A DNA stretch of 64,000 bases from Selenomonas sp. GTDB taxonomy: Bacteria; Bacillota; Negativicutes; Selenomonadales; Selenomonadaceae. The translations under genes were made by a program, and so were the position numbers. The DNA lies in NCBI GenBank assembly GCA_022773585.1, contig JALEZZ010000062.1, forward strand, positions 1 through 64,000, in the 5' to 3' direction. Shown here piece by piece: positions 51,239 to 59,445 of this stretch. Numbering within the stretch: the stretch's first letter is position 1; each line of letters starts with the position of its first letter. Below the pieces are notes generated by a model. That model worked only from the letters and a program-made list of their open reading frames with translations, ran no database searches and was not told where the DNA came from.

Positions 51239-51916
51239 GTGACAAAAGATGAGGAACTCAGCGACCTGCCGTTCTTCCACGACCTCGCCGCCGACGAGAT
51301 CCGGCGCTTCCTGCATGCGACGGGCTCGGGGGAGAAACGCTATGCGAAGGGCGACCGTATCCTGCGCGCCTACGAGGACAACGGCTCGCTCGGCGTCATC
51401 GTCGAGGGGCGGGGCCAAGTGCTGACGGAAGACCGCTTCGGGAATGAAGCTTCGAGCCACATGCTTGAGCGCGGCGCGCTCCTCGGCAGCACATCGGCCA
51501 TCCTCGGCGCACCAAGCATCGCGTCCGTCGTGGCACTCGTGGAGACGCGCGTGCTCTGGGTGGCCTGGCGTGCGCTGATCACGGCGGGCACGCGGCTCGG
51601 CCGCATCCACGGCATCGTGATGAAGAACCTGCTCGAAGCGTTCTGCCGCAAGAACTACCTCATGACGCAGAAAATCGAGGTGCTGTCGCAAAAGACGTTG
51701 CGCGAGCGCATCATCCTGTACCTCCTGCAGCGCGAGGCAGCGCAGGAAACGGCGGACGTCACGGTGCCGGGACGCCTCCAGCTCGCACGGGAGCTCTCGT
51801 GCAACCGCAGCGCATTGACGCGCGAAATCCGCACGATGGAGGACGGCGGCCTGCTGACGACAGGGGAAGAGTGGATGCGTCTCAATCACGCGCGGCTCGA
51901 GGAGGAGCACAAATGA
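51239..51916 (+). CDS. Crp/Fnr-family regulator, first gene of the ccm operon
   Basis: 225 residues, GTG start at 51239 (AAGAAGG upstream). N-terminal sensor beta-roll (LPFFHDLAADEIRRFLHATGSGEKRYAKGDRIL) and C-terminal HTH (LQLARELSCNRSALTREIRTMEDGGLL). It resembles the HcpR/NO- or nitrite-responsive branch in having no Cys cluster, and its gene leads the cytochrome c maturation operon (4-base ATGA overlap with the ABC fusion). A dyad before its own promoter and an identical one before nrfHA suggest that it activates itself, heme export and nitrite reductase. The signal could be nitrite/NO or heme, an inference. Confidence 0.88.
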   Translation: MTKDEELSDLPFFHDLAADEIRRFLHATGSGEKRYAKGDRILRAYEDNGSLGVIVEGRGQVLTEDRFGNEASSHMLERGALLGSTSAILGAPSIASVVALVETRVLWVAWRALITAGTRLGRIHGIVMKNLLEAFCRKNYLMTQKIEVLSQKTLRERIILYLLQREAAQETADVTVPGRLQLARELSCNRSALTREIRTMEDGGLLTTGEEWMRLNHARLEEEHK

Positions 51917-53349
51917 AGGGACGCATCGCCGTGACGTTTGAAGGCGTGTCGAAACGCTTTGGCGACCATGCGGTGCTCGAAAACATCTCTTGCACGCTCA
52001 CAGGCGGCCGCATCGTCGCCATCACAGGGCGGAACGGCAGCGGCAAGTCAACGTTTTTGCGCCTCGCCGGGCATCTGCTGCGGCCGAGCGAAGGGCGCGT
52101 CGTCGTCAGCGCCTCTGCCCCGCTGGCACGCGACGGCCTGCGCCGCCATCTCGGCCTGCTGTCGCCGGAGCTCGCGCTGTCGCCGGAGCTCACGGGGCTT
52201 GAGAATCTCGACTTCCTCGCGGGCCTGCGCGGCAGGACGCTCGCAGATGACGAAAAAGCGGCCCTGCTTCAGCGCGTCGGCCTCGCGCCCGAAGACGCCC
52301 GAAAGCGCGCAAGGGCCTGCTCGACCGGCCAGCGCCAGCGCCTCGCCCTCGCCGTCCTGATCGCAAGCAGCGCCGACCTCTGGCTGCTCGACGAGCCGGG
52401 AGCAAATCTCGACGATGCGGGAAAAGATGTCGTGCAGAGAGAAGCACGAACGGCAGCGAAGCGAGGGGCGCTCGTACTGGTTGCAACGAATGATGCGAAC
52501 GAAGCAGCGTGGGCAGATAATGTTTTAGCACTCGGAAACGCCCCGCTCATGCAGCAACAGGCTGTTGCCGGCAGCACTACCACCCAAGCCCCCCTCTCAG
52601 AGGGGGGAGGGCCGCTTGCGGCAGGGGGAGTGGCGAAGGTAGGAACAAGCTCGCTCAACGATTTTATGGTCGAAGGCACGAGTCCTTCCTCTGCCACCAT
52701 CCATCTTCTTCGCCGCGAGCTCGTCTCGGCCCTGCGTTCCCGCTCTTCCCTTGCGGTCATGGCGCTCTTCGCCGTCACGGCGCTCCTCGCGCTTTCGATG
52801 GCCCTCGGCGGCACGATGCTCGCGCCGGCGCCGCTTTCGGCGATGCTCTGGGCGCTCTTGTTCTTTGCGAGCTCCATGGGGCTCGGCGGGACGTTTGCGG
52901 CTGATGAAGCATCGGGGACACTGCTCGCTCTGCGCGTTTACGGCGCGGGGCAGGCCGTGCTCTATGGCAAGACGGCATTCTCGTTTCTGATGCTCCTGCT
53001 GCTCGCCGTCGTGCTCGTGCCGCTGTTCTTCATCCTGCTCGATGCTGCCTGCACCGCGCCGTTCTTATTCCTCGCCGCACTCGTGCTCGGCCTGCTCGGC
53101 CTTGCGGCGGCGGGGACGCTGCTCTCGGCACTCACGGCAGGCTCCGGTGATCGAGCCGCAGGCGGGCTGCTGCCCGTGCTGCTGCTCCCCGTCATCCTCC
53201 CCGTCTTCCTGCCCGCCGTCTCCCTGACGCAGGCCGCGCTCGGAGGACGGGAGGCAGGCCTTTCGATGCTCGTCGGCATGGGGCTCTACGACCTCCTGCT
53301 GCTCGTCGGTGCGTCGCTGCTGTTCGACGCACTGTGGTATGAGGACTGA
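51913..53349 (+). CDS. ccmA: CcmA-CcmB fusion: heme-export ABC ATPase and permease in one chain
   Basis: 478 residues. Residues 1-~215 are the ABC ATPase CcmA: Walker A GRNGSGKST (39-47), signature CSTGQRQR (136-143), Walker B LWLLDEPGANLD (156-167), and a switch region in VATNDANEAAWAD. Residues ~262-478 are CcmB: six hydrophobic helices starting RRELVSALRSRSSLAVMALF. CcmA and CcmB are normally separate. Here they are joined by ~45 residues of which about 22 (residues 225-246, QAPLSEGGGPLAAGGVAKVGT) are encoded by a palindromic repeat. With CcmC the protein should load heme onto CcmE for cytochrome c assembly. No stop or ribosome site lies between the halves. Confidence 0.9.
   Translation: MKGRIAVTFEGVSKRFGDHAVLENISCTLTGGRIVAITGRNGSGKSTFLRLAGHLLRPSEGRVVVSASAPLARDGLRRHLGLLSPELALSPELTGLENLDFLAGLRGRTLADDEKAALLQRVGLAPEDARKRARACSTGQRQRLALAVLIASSADLWLLDEPGANLDDAGKDVVQREARTAAKRGALVLVATNDANEAAWADNVLALGNAPLMQQQAVAGSTTTQAPLSEGGGPLAAGGVAKVGTSSLNDFMVEGTSPSSATIHLLRRELVSALRSRSSLAVMALFAVTALLALSMALGGTMLAPAPLSAMLWALLFFASSMGLGGTFAADEASGTLLALRVYGAGQAVLYGKTAFSFLMLLLLAVVLVPLFFILLDAACTAPFLFLAALVLGLLGLAAAGTLLSALTAGSGDRAAGGLLPVLLLPVILPVFLPAVSLTQAALGGREAGLSMLVGMGLYDLLLLVGASLLFDALWYED
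52586..52652 (+). repeat. Repeat family B copy B8, translated between CcmA and CcmB
   Basis: AAGCCCCCCTCTCAGAGGGG stem, CCGCTTGCGG hairpin, GGGGGAGTGGCGAAGGTAGG end, lying wholly inside the open frame and read as APLSEGGGPLAAGGVAKVG. Confidence 0.9.
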
Positions 53350-53360
53350 CCGACGCCATC

Positions 53361-53555
53361 AGGCTCCCTCTCAGAGGGAGCTGTCAGCGAAGCTGACTGA
53401 GGGAGTCTCACAAGATAGGCGCATGAAATACACGACTGTAATTTACGCGGGCATCGAAAGCAACTCCGCAGCCCGCATAAGATGCAATCGCAATCGAAAA
53501 CCACTAGCTTGTGAGACTCCCTCCGCCCTTCGGGCACCTCCCTCTGGGAGGGAGG
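53361..53555. repeat. Composite repeat: inverted pair of family B copies (B9, B10)
   Basis: B9 (53361-53406, CAGCGAAGCTG hairpin) and B10 (53515-53555, CGCCCTTCGGGC hairpin) in opposite orientation. Their inner ends extend the symmetry: GGGAGTCTCACAAG against CTTGTGAGACTCCC. Between them lie ~95 bp without a convincing gene. The element separates the CcmA-CcmB gene from ccmC. Confidence 0.75.
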
Positions 53556-53585
53556 CATCTCTCCATTTATAACAGGAATAAATTC

Positions 53586-54233
53586 ATGAAACATTTCACG
53601 CTTATCATTATTCTTTTCACGCTTCTTGTCCTCGCGCTCGTCTTCTTCGTCGTTCCTCCTGCCGAGGGCCTCGGAAACTTTGTGCGCATCATCTTCATCC
53701 ACATCCCGTGCGCCTGGATTGGCGTGCTGGCGTTCCTCATCGCGGCCGTCTATGCGTGGCGCGTGCTGCGCGGCGCCCGCAATGGTGCGGCCGCACCTGC
53801 CGCCGTCGCCCGAGCCGACCGCCTCTCGGCGCGTTCGGCCGCGCTCGGCCTTGCGTTCACCGCCGTCGCAACGGTCACGGGCGCAATCTTCTCGCGGCTG
53901 ACCTGGGGCGCGTTCTGGAACTGGGATCCGCGGCAGACGACGATTCTCTGCCTGCTGCTGATCTACGCGGCGTATCTCGCGCTGCGCTCCGTCACAACTG
54001 ACCCCGAGCGCCGCGCCCGCGTCTCGGCCGTCTACGCGCTGTTCTCGTTCCTCGCCGTGCCGTTCCTCGTCTTCGTCATCCCGCGCTTCTATTTCTCCCT
54101 GCATCCCGAGCCCGTGCTGAATGCCGCCGGCCATGTGGACATGGATCCCACCATGCTCCTCGTGCTGCTGCTCGCGCTCGCGGACGTCACGCTCATCTAC
54201 GCTGCTCTCTTGCGGAAAGGAGCGACATCATGA
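53586..54233 (+). CDS. ccmC: Cytochrome c maturation protein CcmC
   Basis: 215 residues from ATG 53586 (weak CAGGAA upstream). Six helices, the periplasmic tryptophan-rich heme motif LTWGAFWNWDPRQT and flanking His residues (IFIHIPCAWIGV; FYFSLHPEPVL). Delivers heme to CcmE. Overlaps ccmE by four bases. Confidence 0.94.
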   Translation: MKHFTLIIILFTLLVLALVFFVVPPAEGLGNFVRIIFIHIPCAWIGVLAFLIAAVYAWRVLRGARNGAAAPAAVARADRLSARSAALGLAFTAVATVTGAIFSRLTWGAFWNWDPRQTTILCLLLIYAAYLALRSVTTDPERRARVSAVYALFSFLAVPFLVFVIPRFYFSLHPEPVLNAAGHVDMDPTMLLVLLLALADVTLIYAALLRKGATS

Positions 54234-54607
54234 ACCGAAAAATATTATTTGTCATCATCGCGCTCGCATTTCTGGGCTATGTCGGCTACAGTTTCATGGA
54301 CTCCGTGACGCCTTACGTCGGCATCGCCGAGGCGGAATCCTCAAAGTCGAACGTCCAAGTCAAGGGCCTGCTCGCGAAATCCGCCCCCGCGCCTGCCATG
54401 GACGGCAACGATTTCGTCTTCACGCTCGAAGATGAAGCGGACGGCAAGACGATGGAAGTCCGCTACCATGGCCAGAAACCCGACCAGTTTGACCAGGCGC
54501 ACCACATCGTCGCCATCGGCCACTATGACGGTACCGTCTTCCAGGCCGACAAACTCCTGATCAAGTGCCCGTCGAAATATGAAAAAGAAAAGGGGAATGC
54601 CAAATGA
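54230..54607 (+). CDS. ccmE: Heme chaperone CcmE, CxxxY type
   Basis: 125 residues. N-terminal membrane anchor (ILFVIIALAFLGYVGYSF) and an OB-fold domain (VQVKGLLAKS, DFVFTLED, VRYHGQKPDQF, IVAIGHYDGTVFQADKLLIKCPSKYEKEKG). Classical CcmE binds heme covalently through His in HxxxY. Here the position is Cys113 (CPSKY, Tyr117), the CxxxY variant known from some archaea and Desulfovibrio. Overlaps ccmF by four bases. Confidence 0.93.
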   Translation: MNRKILFVIIALAFLGYVGYSFMDSVTPYVGIAEAESSKSNVQVKGLLAKSAPAPAMDGNDFVFTLEDEADGKTMEVRYHGQKPDQFDQAHHIVAIGHYDGTVFQADKLLIKCPSKYEKEKGNAK

Positions 54608-56550
54608 CGTCTGCACTCCCGACCTGCGGCGAACTGCTGCTCGCCCTCTCGCTCGGCACGGCGCTGCTCGCGTGCCTCGCTGCCATCGGAGGAGACCGCT
54701 GGCGCAGGATTTCGCGCCTCGCCGCCCTGCTCGCGGCACTCTCCGCCCTCGGCTCCGCTGCCGTGCTCTTCGCGCTCTTCCTCGGCAATCATTTCGAAGT
54801 CGCCTACGTCATGGGCTACTCGTCAAAGGGCCTGCCGCTGCTCTATAAAATCTCGGCCTTCTGGGCGGGCCAGCAGGGCTCGTTCCTGCTGTGGCTCGCG
54901 TTCCACGCGGCGGCCTCGCTCGTGCTCCTGCGGCAGAAAAACATCGGCAGCGCCACGCTCGGCGTCTTCCTTCTTTTGGAAGCCGTGCTCGCGATGCTGA
55001 CGCTCGCGAAGAGCCCGTTCGAGCTCGCGGCTGACGTCCCCGTCGATGGCGCGGGCATGAATCCTTTGCTCATGGATCCGTGGATGGCCATTCATCCGCC
55101 GATCCTGTTCCTCGGCTACGCGCTGCTCGCCGTGCCGCTCGCCTGCTCGGCAGGGGCGCTGCTGACGCGCACACCGGCGACCGCCTGGCTCGGCACGGCC
55201 CGAAGCTTTACGCTCGTCGCCTGGAGCTTTCTCGGCGCCGGCATCTTCATCGGCGGCTACTGGGCGTACAAAGTCCTCGGCTGGGGCGGTTTCTGGGGCT
55301 GGGACCCCGTCGAAAATTCCTCGCTCGTGCCGTGGCTGCTCGCCTGCGCACTCCTGCACCTGCTCGCGATGGCCCGCACGCGTCCCGGCGTCCTGCCCGT
55401 CGCGCACCTCGCTTCGCTCTTCACGTATGCGTTCGTGCTCTACGGCACGTTCCTGACGCGAAGCGGCATCCTCGGCGACTTCTCCGTCCATTCGTTCGCG
55501 GGCACGAGCATCGGCCTCACGCTCGCCGTCGTCAACGGCCTCGTCGTGCTCGCGGGCCTCGCGCTGCTCTTCGTCCGCGCGGGCGACCTGCCGCAGACGC
55601 CGATGTACGACAGCCATGCAAGCCGCCCGTTCTTCGTGCTCTTGGGCATGCTGCTGCTCGTCTTTATCGCGGCCATCGTCTTCGTCGGCATGTCCATGCC
55701 GCTCCTCACGCAACTCATGGGGAAACCGGCCGCCGTCGATACGAGCTTCTATACAAAGACGACTGCGCCGCTCGCCGCCGTCCTCGCCGCGTTGATGATC
55801 TACGCCTTTTGGAAGCGCTGGCTCCAGCATCGCGGCGCCCTGCTCGCCCACATCGGCACGCTGCTCGCCCTGCTCGCCATCGTCACGAGCGCGAGCGGCA
55901 CGAGCGAAACCGCGACGCTCACGCCAGGCGAGACGCAGACGCTCGCGGGTCACGAAGTCACGTTCGAAGGCCAGCAGTTCGAGATGGACGGCTCGTCAAA
56001 ATCCTACGTTTACACCGTTGACGGCAGCCGCGCCGCCGCCCAGACGAAGCTCAAGCCCAGTGGCGAAGATGCGGCGCGCGAACCCGCCATCCTGCGCGGC
56101 CTCGCAGGCGACCTCTACCTCGCGCCGACGCCGCCGGAAGACGACCGCGAAGAACTCCTGCTGAAGCGCGGCAGGATGCAGATGGACGACCTCTTCGCCT
56201 ACCGCTATGAAGACGTCACGATGGAGCCAGAAGGCGACCACCTGCGCGTGACGGCCGACGTCGCCATCACAGACGGCGAGACCGTCGAACATGCCGCTCC
56301 CGTCATCCTCGCGACCGACACCGGCGGCAAGAGCGAGCCGATCTCCATCATGGACGGCAAAAAGCGCCTCCGCCTGACCGGCGTCTCCGGCGACCAAGGC
56401 GCCATCCGCCTCGAAATCCTCCCGTCCATCGAAGAACTCGCCTCCCAGCCCGTGCGTCTGCAGTTCAGCACGAAACCGTTTATCTGGGTGCTGTTCCTCG
56501 GTGCCGCCTTCGTAACCATCGGCGGCTTTCTTTCTGCACGCGAAGACTAA
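54604..56550 (+). CDS. ccmF: Cytochrome c heme lyase subunit CcmF
   Basis: 648 residues, ~13-15 membrane helices. WWD heme motif at residues 227-240 (WGGFWGWDPVENSS), conserved His/Pro in MAIHPPILFLGY, and the long periplasmic domain (~440-620) before the last helix. Couples heme from CcmE to apocytochrome CxxCH sites. No ccmD, ccmG, ccmH or ccmI gene follows, so thiol-reducing and apoprotein-handling partners must be encoded elsewhere or be replaced. Confidence 0.95.
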   Translation: MTSALPTCGELLLALSLGTALLACLAAIGGDRWRRISRLAALLAALSALGSAAVLFALFLGNHFEVAYVMGYSSKGLPLLYKISAFWAGQQGSFLLWLAFHAAASLVLLRQKNIGSATLGVFLLLEAVLAMLTLAKSPFELAADVPVDGAGMNPLLMDPWMAIHPPILFLGYALLAVPLACSAGALLTRTPATAWLGTARSFTLVAWSFLGAGIFIGGYWAYKVLGWGGFWGWDPVENSSLVPWLLACALLHLLAMARTRPGVLPVAHLASLFTYAFVLYGTFLTRSGILGDFSVHSFAGTSIGLTLAVVNGLVVLAGLALLFVRAGDLPQTPMYDSHASRPFFVLLGMLLLVFIAAIVFVGMSMPLLTQLMGKPAAVDTSFYTKTTAPLAAVLAALMIYAFWKRWLQHRGALLAHIGTLLALLAIVTSASGTSETATLTPGETQTLAGHEVTFEGQQFEMDGSSKSYVYTVDGSRAAAQTKLKPSGEDAAREPAILRGLAGDLYLAPTPPEDDREELLLKRGRMQMDDLFAYRYEDVTMEPEGDHLRVTADVAITDGETVEHAAPVILATDTGGKSEPISIMDGKKRLRLTGVSGDQGAIRLEILPSIEELASQPVRLQFSTKPFIWVLFLGAAFVTIGGFLSARED

Positions 56551-56566
56551 ATTTCCTTCGGACACC

Positions 56567-56672
56567 AAAAAGACTGCCCATGCGAATCCCGTTCGTGGGA
56601 CGGCCGCACGACGCGGCTCGTCGCACATCGTACCATGCCGTCAGCATGCCGGGATTCACAGGGCAGTCTTTT
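56567..56672. terminator. Long interrupted palindrome after ccmF
   Basis: AAAAAGACTGCCC (56567-56579) pairs with GGGCAGTCTTTT (56661-56672) and, inside, GAATCCC with GGGATTC; the ~60 bases between contain further GC-rich self-complementary pieces. The T run on the plus strand fits a terminator, but the enclosed domain is larger than usual. No gene is seen in 56551-56870 apart from this and the nrf promoter. Confidence 0.6.
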
Positions 56673-56738
56673 CGTGTCTCGCGCACGCCCTCCCTCCGCG
56701 TGCACCTCTCCTATCTTATGAAAATTTTCTGAAATCAA

Positions 56739-56780
56739 GTTGCCGCTGCAACAACAGACCGTTCCGAACCCTGCTATAAT
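56739..56780 (+). promoter_or_regulatory. nrfHA promoter with Crp-type dyad
   Basis: GTTGCCGCTGCAAC (56739-56752) centred 29.5 bases upstream of TATAAT (56775-56780, extended TGC). About -41.5 from the expected start, the classic position for a class II Crp/Fnr activator, with no -35 box. Confidence 0.65.
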
Positions 56781-56870
56781 CAAGATAAATCATGGCATAA
56801 CCCATGATGAAACGCGAAAAAGAGGAAGGAAGCTATCTACCTCGCAGTAACGAGAGGGGAGGGAAGCGGA

Positions 56871-57359
56871 GTGGAACTTCGAAACCTCATCCAGAAGCAC
56901 ACGCTCTTGTGCCTCGCGGGCGGATTTGCCATCGGCATCTGCACGTTCGGAGCCCTCAGCGCCATGATGAGCGTCTCGGGCTCGCCGGAGTTCTGCGGCT
57001 CGTGCCACGCTATGAAGCACGAAGCCTGGACCTTCGCCGACTCGGCGCACAGCCAGCTCGAGTGCACGGACTGCCACCTGCCGCATCAGAACACCGCCAT
57101 CTACCTCGTGGAAAAGGGACGGACCGGCATGATTGACACGTATCATGAAGTCGTCCGCGACTATCCGGCGCACATCAAGATTTCCAAGGACGGCTGGGAT
57201 ACCGTCAATGCGAACTGCGTGCGCTGCCATGAACCCACGATGCAGAACGTCCATGCGGACATCGGCAAAGACTTTGACTCCGGCGGCGACTGCCTGAAGT
57301 GCCACAGCCGCATCGCCCACGGAACGAACCACCTCGAAGGAGGGATCAAAGTTGAGTAA
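56871..57359 (+). CDS. nrfH: Cytochrome c nitrite reductase small subunit NrfH
   Basis: 162 residues, GTG start at 56871 behind GAGGGGAGGG. One N-terminal membrane anchor (~12-34) and four heme c sites of the NapC/NirT family: CGSCH (42-46, followed by AM as in NrfH heme 1), CTDCH (65-69), CVRCH (116-120), CLKCH (141-145). Passes electrons from menaquinol to NrfA. Overlaps nrfA by eight bases. Confidence 0.96.
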   Translation: MELRNLIQKHTLLCLAGGFAIGICTFGALSAMMSVSGSPEFCGSCHAMKHEAWTFADSAHSQLECTDCHLPHQNTAIYLVEKGRTGMIDTYHEVVRDYPAHIKISKDGWDTVNANCVRCHEPTMQNVHADIGKDFDSGGDCLKCHSRIAHGTNHLEGGIKVE

Positions 57360-58638
57360 GCTCCAGAAAATCATCGCAGGGCTCGCAGCTGTCTGCCTCG
57401 TCTTCTTCGGGTTCGTCGCCGTGCGCATCGGCGCCGCGCCGAATGACGACAGCGTCAAGCTCGCCAAGATCCCGGCGGACAAGCAGCTCGGAAAAGAAGC
57501 CTACAAGGACGCGTATCCCTTGGAATACCAGTCCTACATGAAGAACAACGAGACCAACCCGTCCCCGACCGGCTACGGCGGCAGCATGGGCGGCAATTCC
57601 TATTTCGACATCGAGCCTGAAATCCTTGAGAACTTCAAGGGCTACAAATTCTCGCTGCAGTACGACGTCGCGCGCGGCCACACCTACGCCGGCGAGGACT
57701 TCAAGAGCACGAAGCGCCTGCCAGGCCAGAAAGGCAGCTGCATCACCTGCAAAGGCTCGTACATGTACGACGTCTACTTCAAGCAGAGCGGCTGGGCCTA
57801 CGCCTCGAAGCCGATTGACGAAGTCATGGCGCCCATCGAGGACGACCAGTGGTTCGGCTGCTCGACGTGCCATGATCCCGAGACCATGGAGCTCCGCGTC
57901 TACCAGCAGGGCTTCGTCGCCGCCATGGCCCGCCGCGGCATCGACGTGAATAACGCCTCGCACAACGACAAGCGCGCCTATGTCTGTGCACAGTGCCACA
58001 ACGAGTATTACTTCAAAGCCGAAGACGGCCGCGTCGACCATCCGTGGGACAACGGCCTCGAGCCGGAAGACGAGTTCCAGTTCTACCAGAGCGGCCAGGC
58101 TGGCGAGTTCAAGGGCGACTGGAAACATCCGGATTCCCAGACCATGATGCTCAAAGCGCAGCATCCGGACTTCGAAATCTGGGCGACAAGCGTCCATGCC
58201 GAGAACGGCGTCACCTGCGTCGACTGCCATATGCCGTACATGCGCAAAGATGGCAAGAAGTACACGTCGCACTGGATGACGAGTCCGCTCAAGACCACGC
58301 AGGAATCCTGCCAGAAGTGCCATGACGAAAGCGTTGAGACGCTTGTAAGCCGCGTCAAGAAGATCCATGACAACAACTTCCGTCTGCAGCGCATCGCTGG
58401 CCAGACCGTCGCGAAAGCGAACCTCGCCGTCAAAGCGGCCATCGACGCCGGCGCGACCGAAGAACAGCTCGCAGCCACGAAGCTGAAGCTCCGCGAAGCG
58501 CAGTTCTATTGGGATTGGATCGCCGCCGAGAACGGCAACGGCTTCCACAATCCTGACAAGTGCATGCGCGTCTCGGGCGAAGCCATCGACCTCGCGCATC
58601 AGGTCATCGAAGAAGCAAACAGCTTAGCACATATCTGA
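57352..58638 (+). CDS. nrfA: Ammonia-forming cytochrome c nitrite reductase NrfA
   Basis: 428 residues, TTG start at 57352 after GGAGG. Signal/anchor at residues ~6-26. Five heme sites: the catalytic CITCK (130-134, lysine-ligated) and CSTCH (170), CAQCH (212), CVDCH (289), CQKCH (320). The distal-pocket His (SVHAENGVTC) and Tyr/Arg region are present. Reduces nitrite to ammonium in the periplasm with six electrons. Its heme attachment needs the ccm genes just upstream. Confidence 0.97.
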   Translation: MSKLQKIIAGLAAVCLVFFGFVAVRIGAAPNDDSVKLAKIPADKQLGKEAYKDAYPLEYQSYMKNNETNPSPTGYGGSMGGNSYFDIEPEILENFKGYKFSLQYDVARGHTYAGEDFKSTKRLPGQKGSCITCKGSYMYDVYFKQSGWAYASKPIDEVMAPIEDDQWFGCSTCHDPETMELRVYQQGFVAAMARRGIDVNNASHNDKRAYVCAQCHNEYYFKAEDGRVDHPWDNGLEPEDEFQFYQSGQAGEFKGDWKHPDSQTMMLKAQHPDFEIWATSVHAENGVTCVDCHMPYMRKDGKKYTSHWMTSPLKTTQESCQKCHDESVETLVSRVKKIHDNNFRLQRIAGQTVAKANLAVKAAIDAGATEEQLAATKLKLREAQFYWDWIAAENGNGFHNPDKCMRVSGEAIDLAHQVIEEANSLAHI

Positions 58639-58642
58639 ATAT

Positions 58643-58678
58643 AAAAAAGCCCTGCCCCACAACGGAGCAGGGCTTTTT
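58643..58678. terminator. Bidirectional terminator after nrfA
   Basis: AAAAAAGCCCTGC/GCAGGGCTTTTT, serving nrfA and the convergent CBS-ACT gene. Confidence 0.9.
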
Positions 58679-58688
58679 CTATGCCATC

Positions 58689-59342
58689 TTATCCAATCTT
58701 TGCGGTATGGATGACGTTGTAGCCTTTGGCTTCGATAGCCTTCGTGAGGTCGGCGATTTCCGCGTCGTCTGTGACGTCGGTGCGGACGATAATCTCGTAG
58801 CGGCCGGTCGGCTGGCGGCAGGTGACAAGGCTGTCCATCGAATAGCCTTTCTCAGCAAAGACGCCGGCGATGTCGGCGACGACGCCGATGCGGTCTTCGA
58901 CGTCGATGGTCAGGCGCGTGCGGCCCTGGTCAAGCGCCATGACGTCGACGAACGTCTTGAAGATGTCCGTCTCGGTGATGACGCCGACGACGGCGCCGAC
59001 GTTCGAGACGACGGGCAGGCCGCCGATTTTTTCCTTATACATGATGAGCGCGGCTTCTTCGATGGTCGCGTCCTCACCAACGGAGATGACATTCTTCTGC
59101 ATGATGTCGCGGCATTTGAGCTTCGAGAGCAGCGTCGTGACTTCATAGCGCGAAAGCGTCGTCGCGGGCGACGGCGAGACGCGCATGATGTCCTTGTCGG
59201 CGAGGAAGCCGACGAGCTTGCCGTCTTCGACGACCGGCAGACGGCGGAAGCGGCCTTTCTTCATCAGGCGCGCTGCCGTGTCGATGCCGGTGTCCGGCGT
59301 GACGACGGTCGGGTTCTTTGTCATGCGATTGGCTACGAACAT
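58689..59342 (-). CDS. CBS-CBS-ACT domain protein (AcuB-like)
   Basis: 217 residues. Two CBS domains (MTKNPTVVTPDTGIDTAARLMKKGRFRRLPVV; DIMQKNVISVGEDATIEEAALIMYKEKIGGLPVV) and a C-terminal ACT domain (RLTIDVEDRIGVVADIAGVFAEKGYSM). Such proteins bind adenine nucleotides and amino acids and often sit by branched-chain amino-acid transport genes, as here, downstream of livF on the same strand (241-base gap with a repeat). The exact role is unknown. Confidence 0.9.
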   Translation of the reverse strand: MFVANRMTKNPTVVTPDTGIDTAARLMKKGRFRRLPVVEDGKLVGFLADKDIMRVSPSPATTLSRYEVTTLLSKLKCRDIMQKNVISVGEDATIEEAALIMYKEKIGGLPVVSNVGAVVGVITETDIFKTFVDVMALDQGRTRLTIDVEDRIGVVADIAGVFAEKGYSMDSLVTCRQPTGRYEIIVRTDVTDDAEIADLTKAIEAKGYNVIHTAKIG

Positions 59343-59445
59343 AATGGATCAAGACCTTTCGTTCAAAAAGTTTCTGTCTTGTAGATTCGATATGGAGGGG
59401 GAATTTTCCTTTTTCGGAGTCGCGTAGTTTTGTTCTCGGTCGCAA

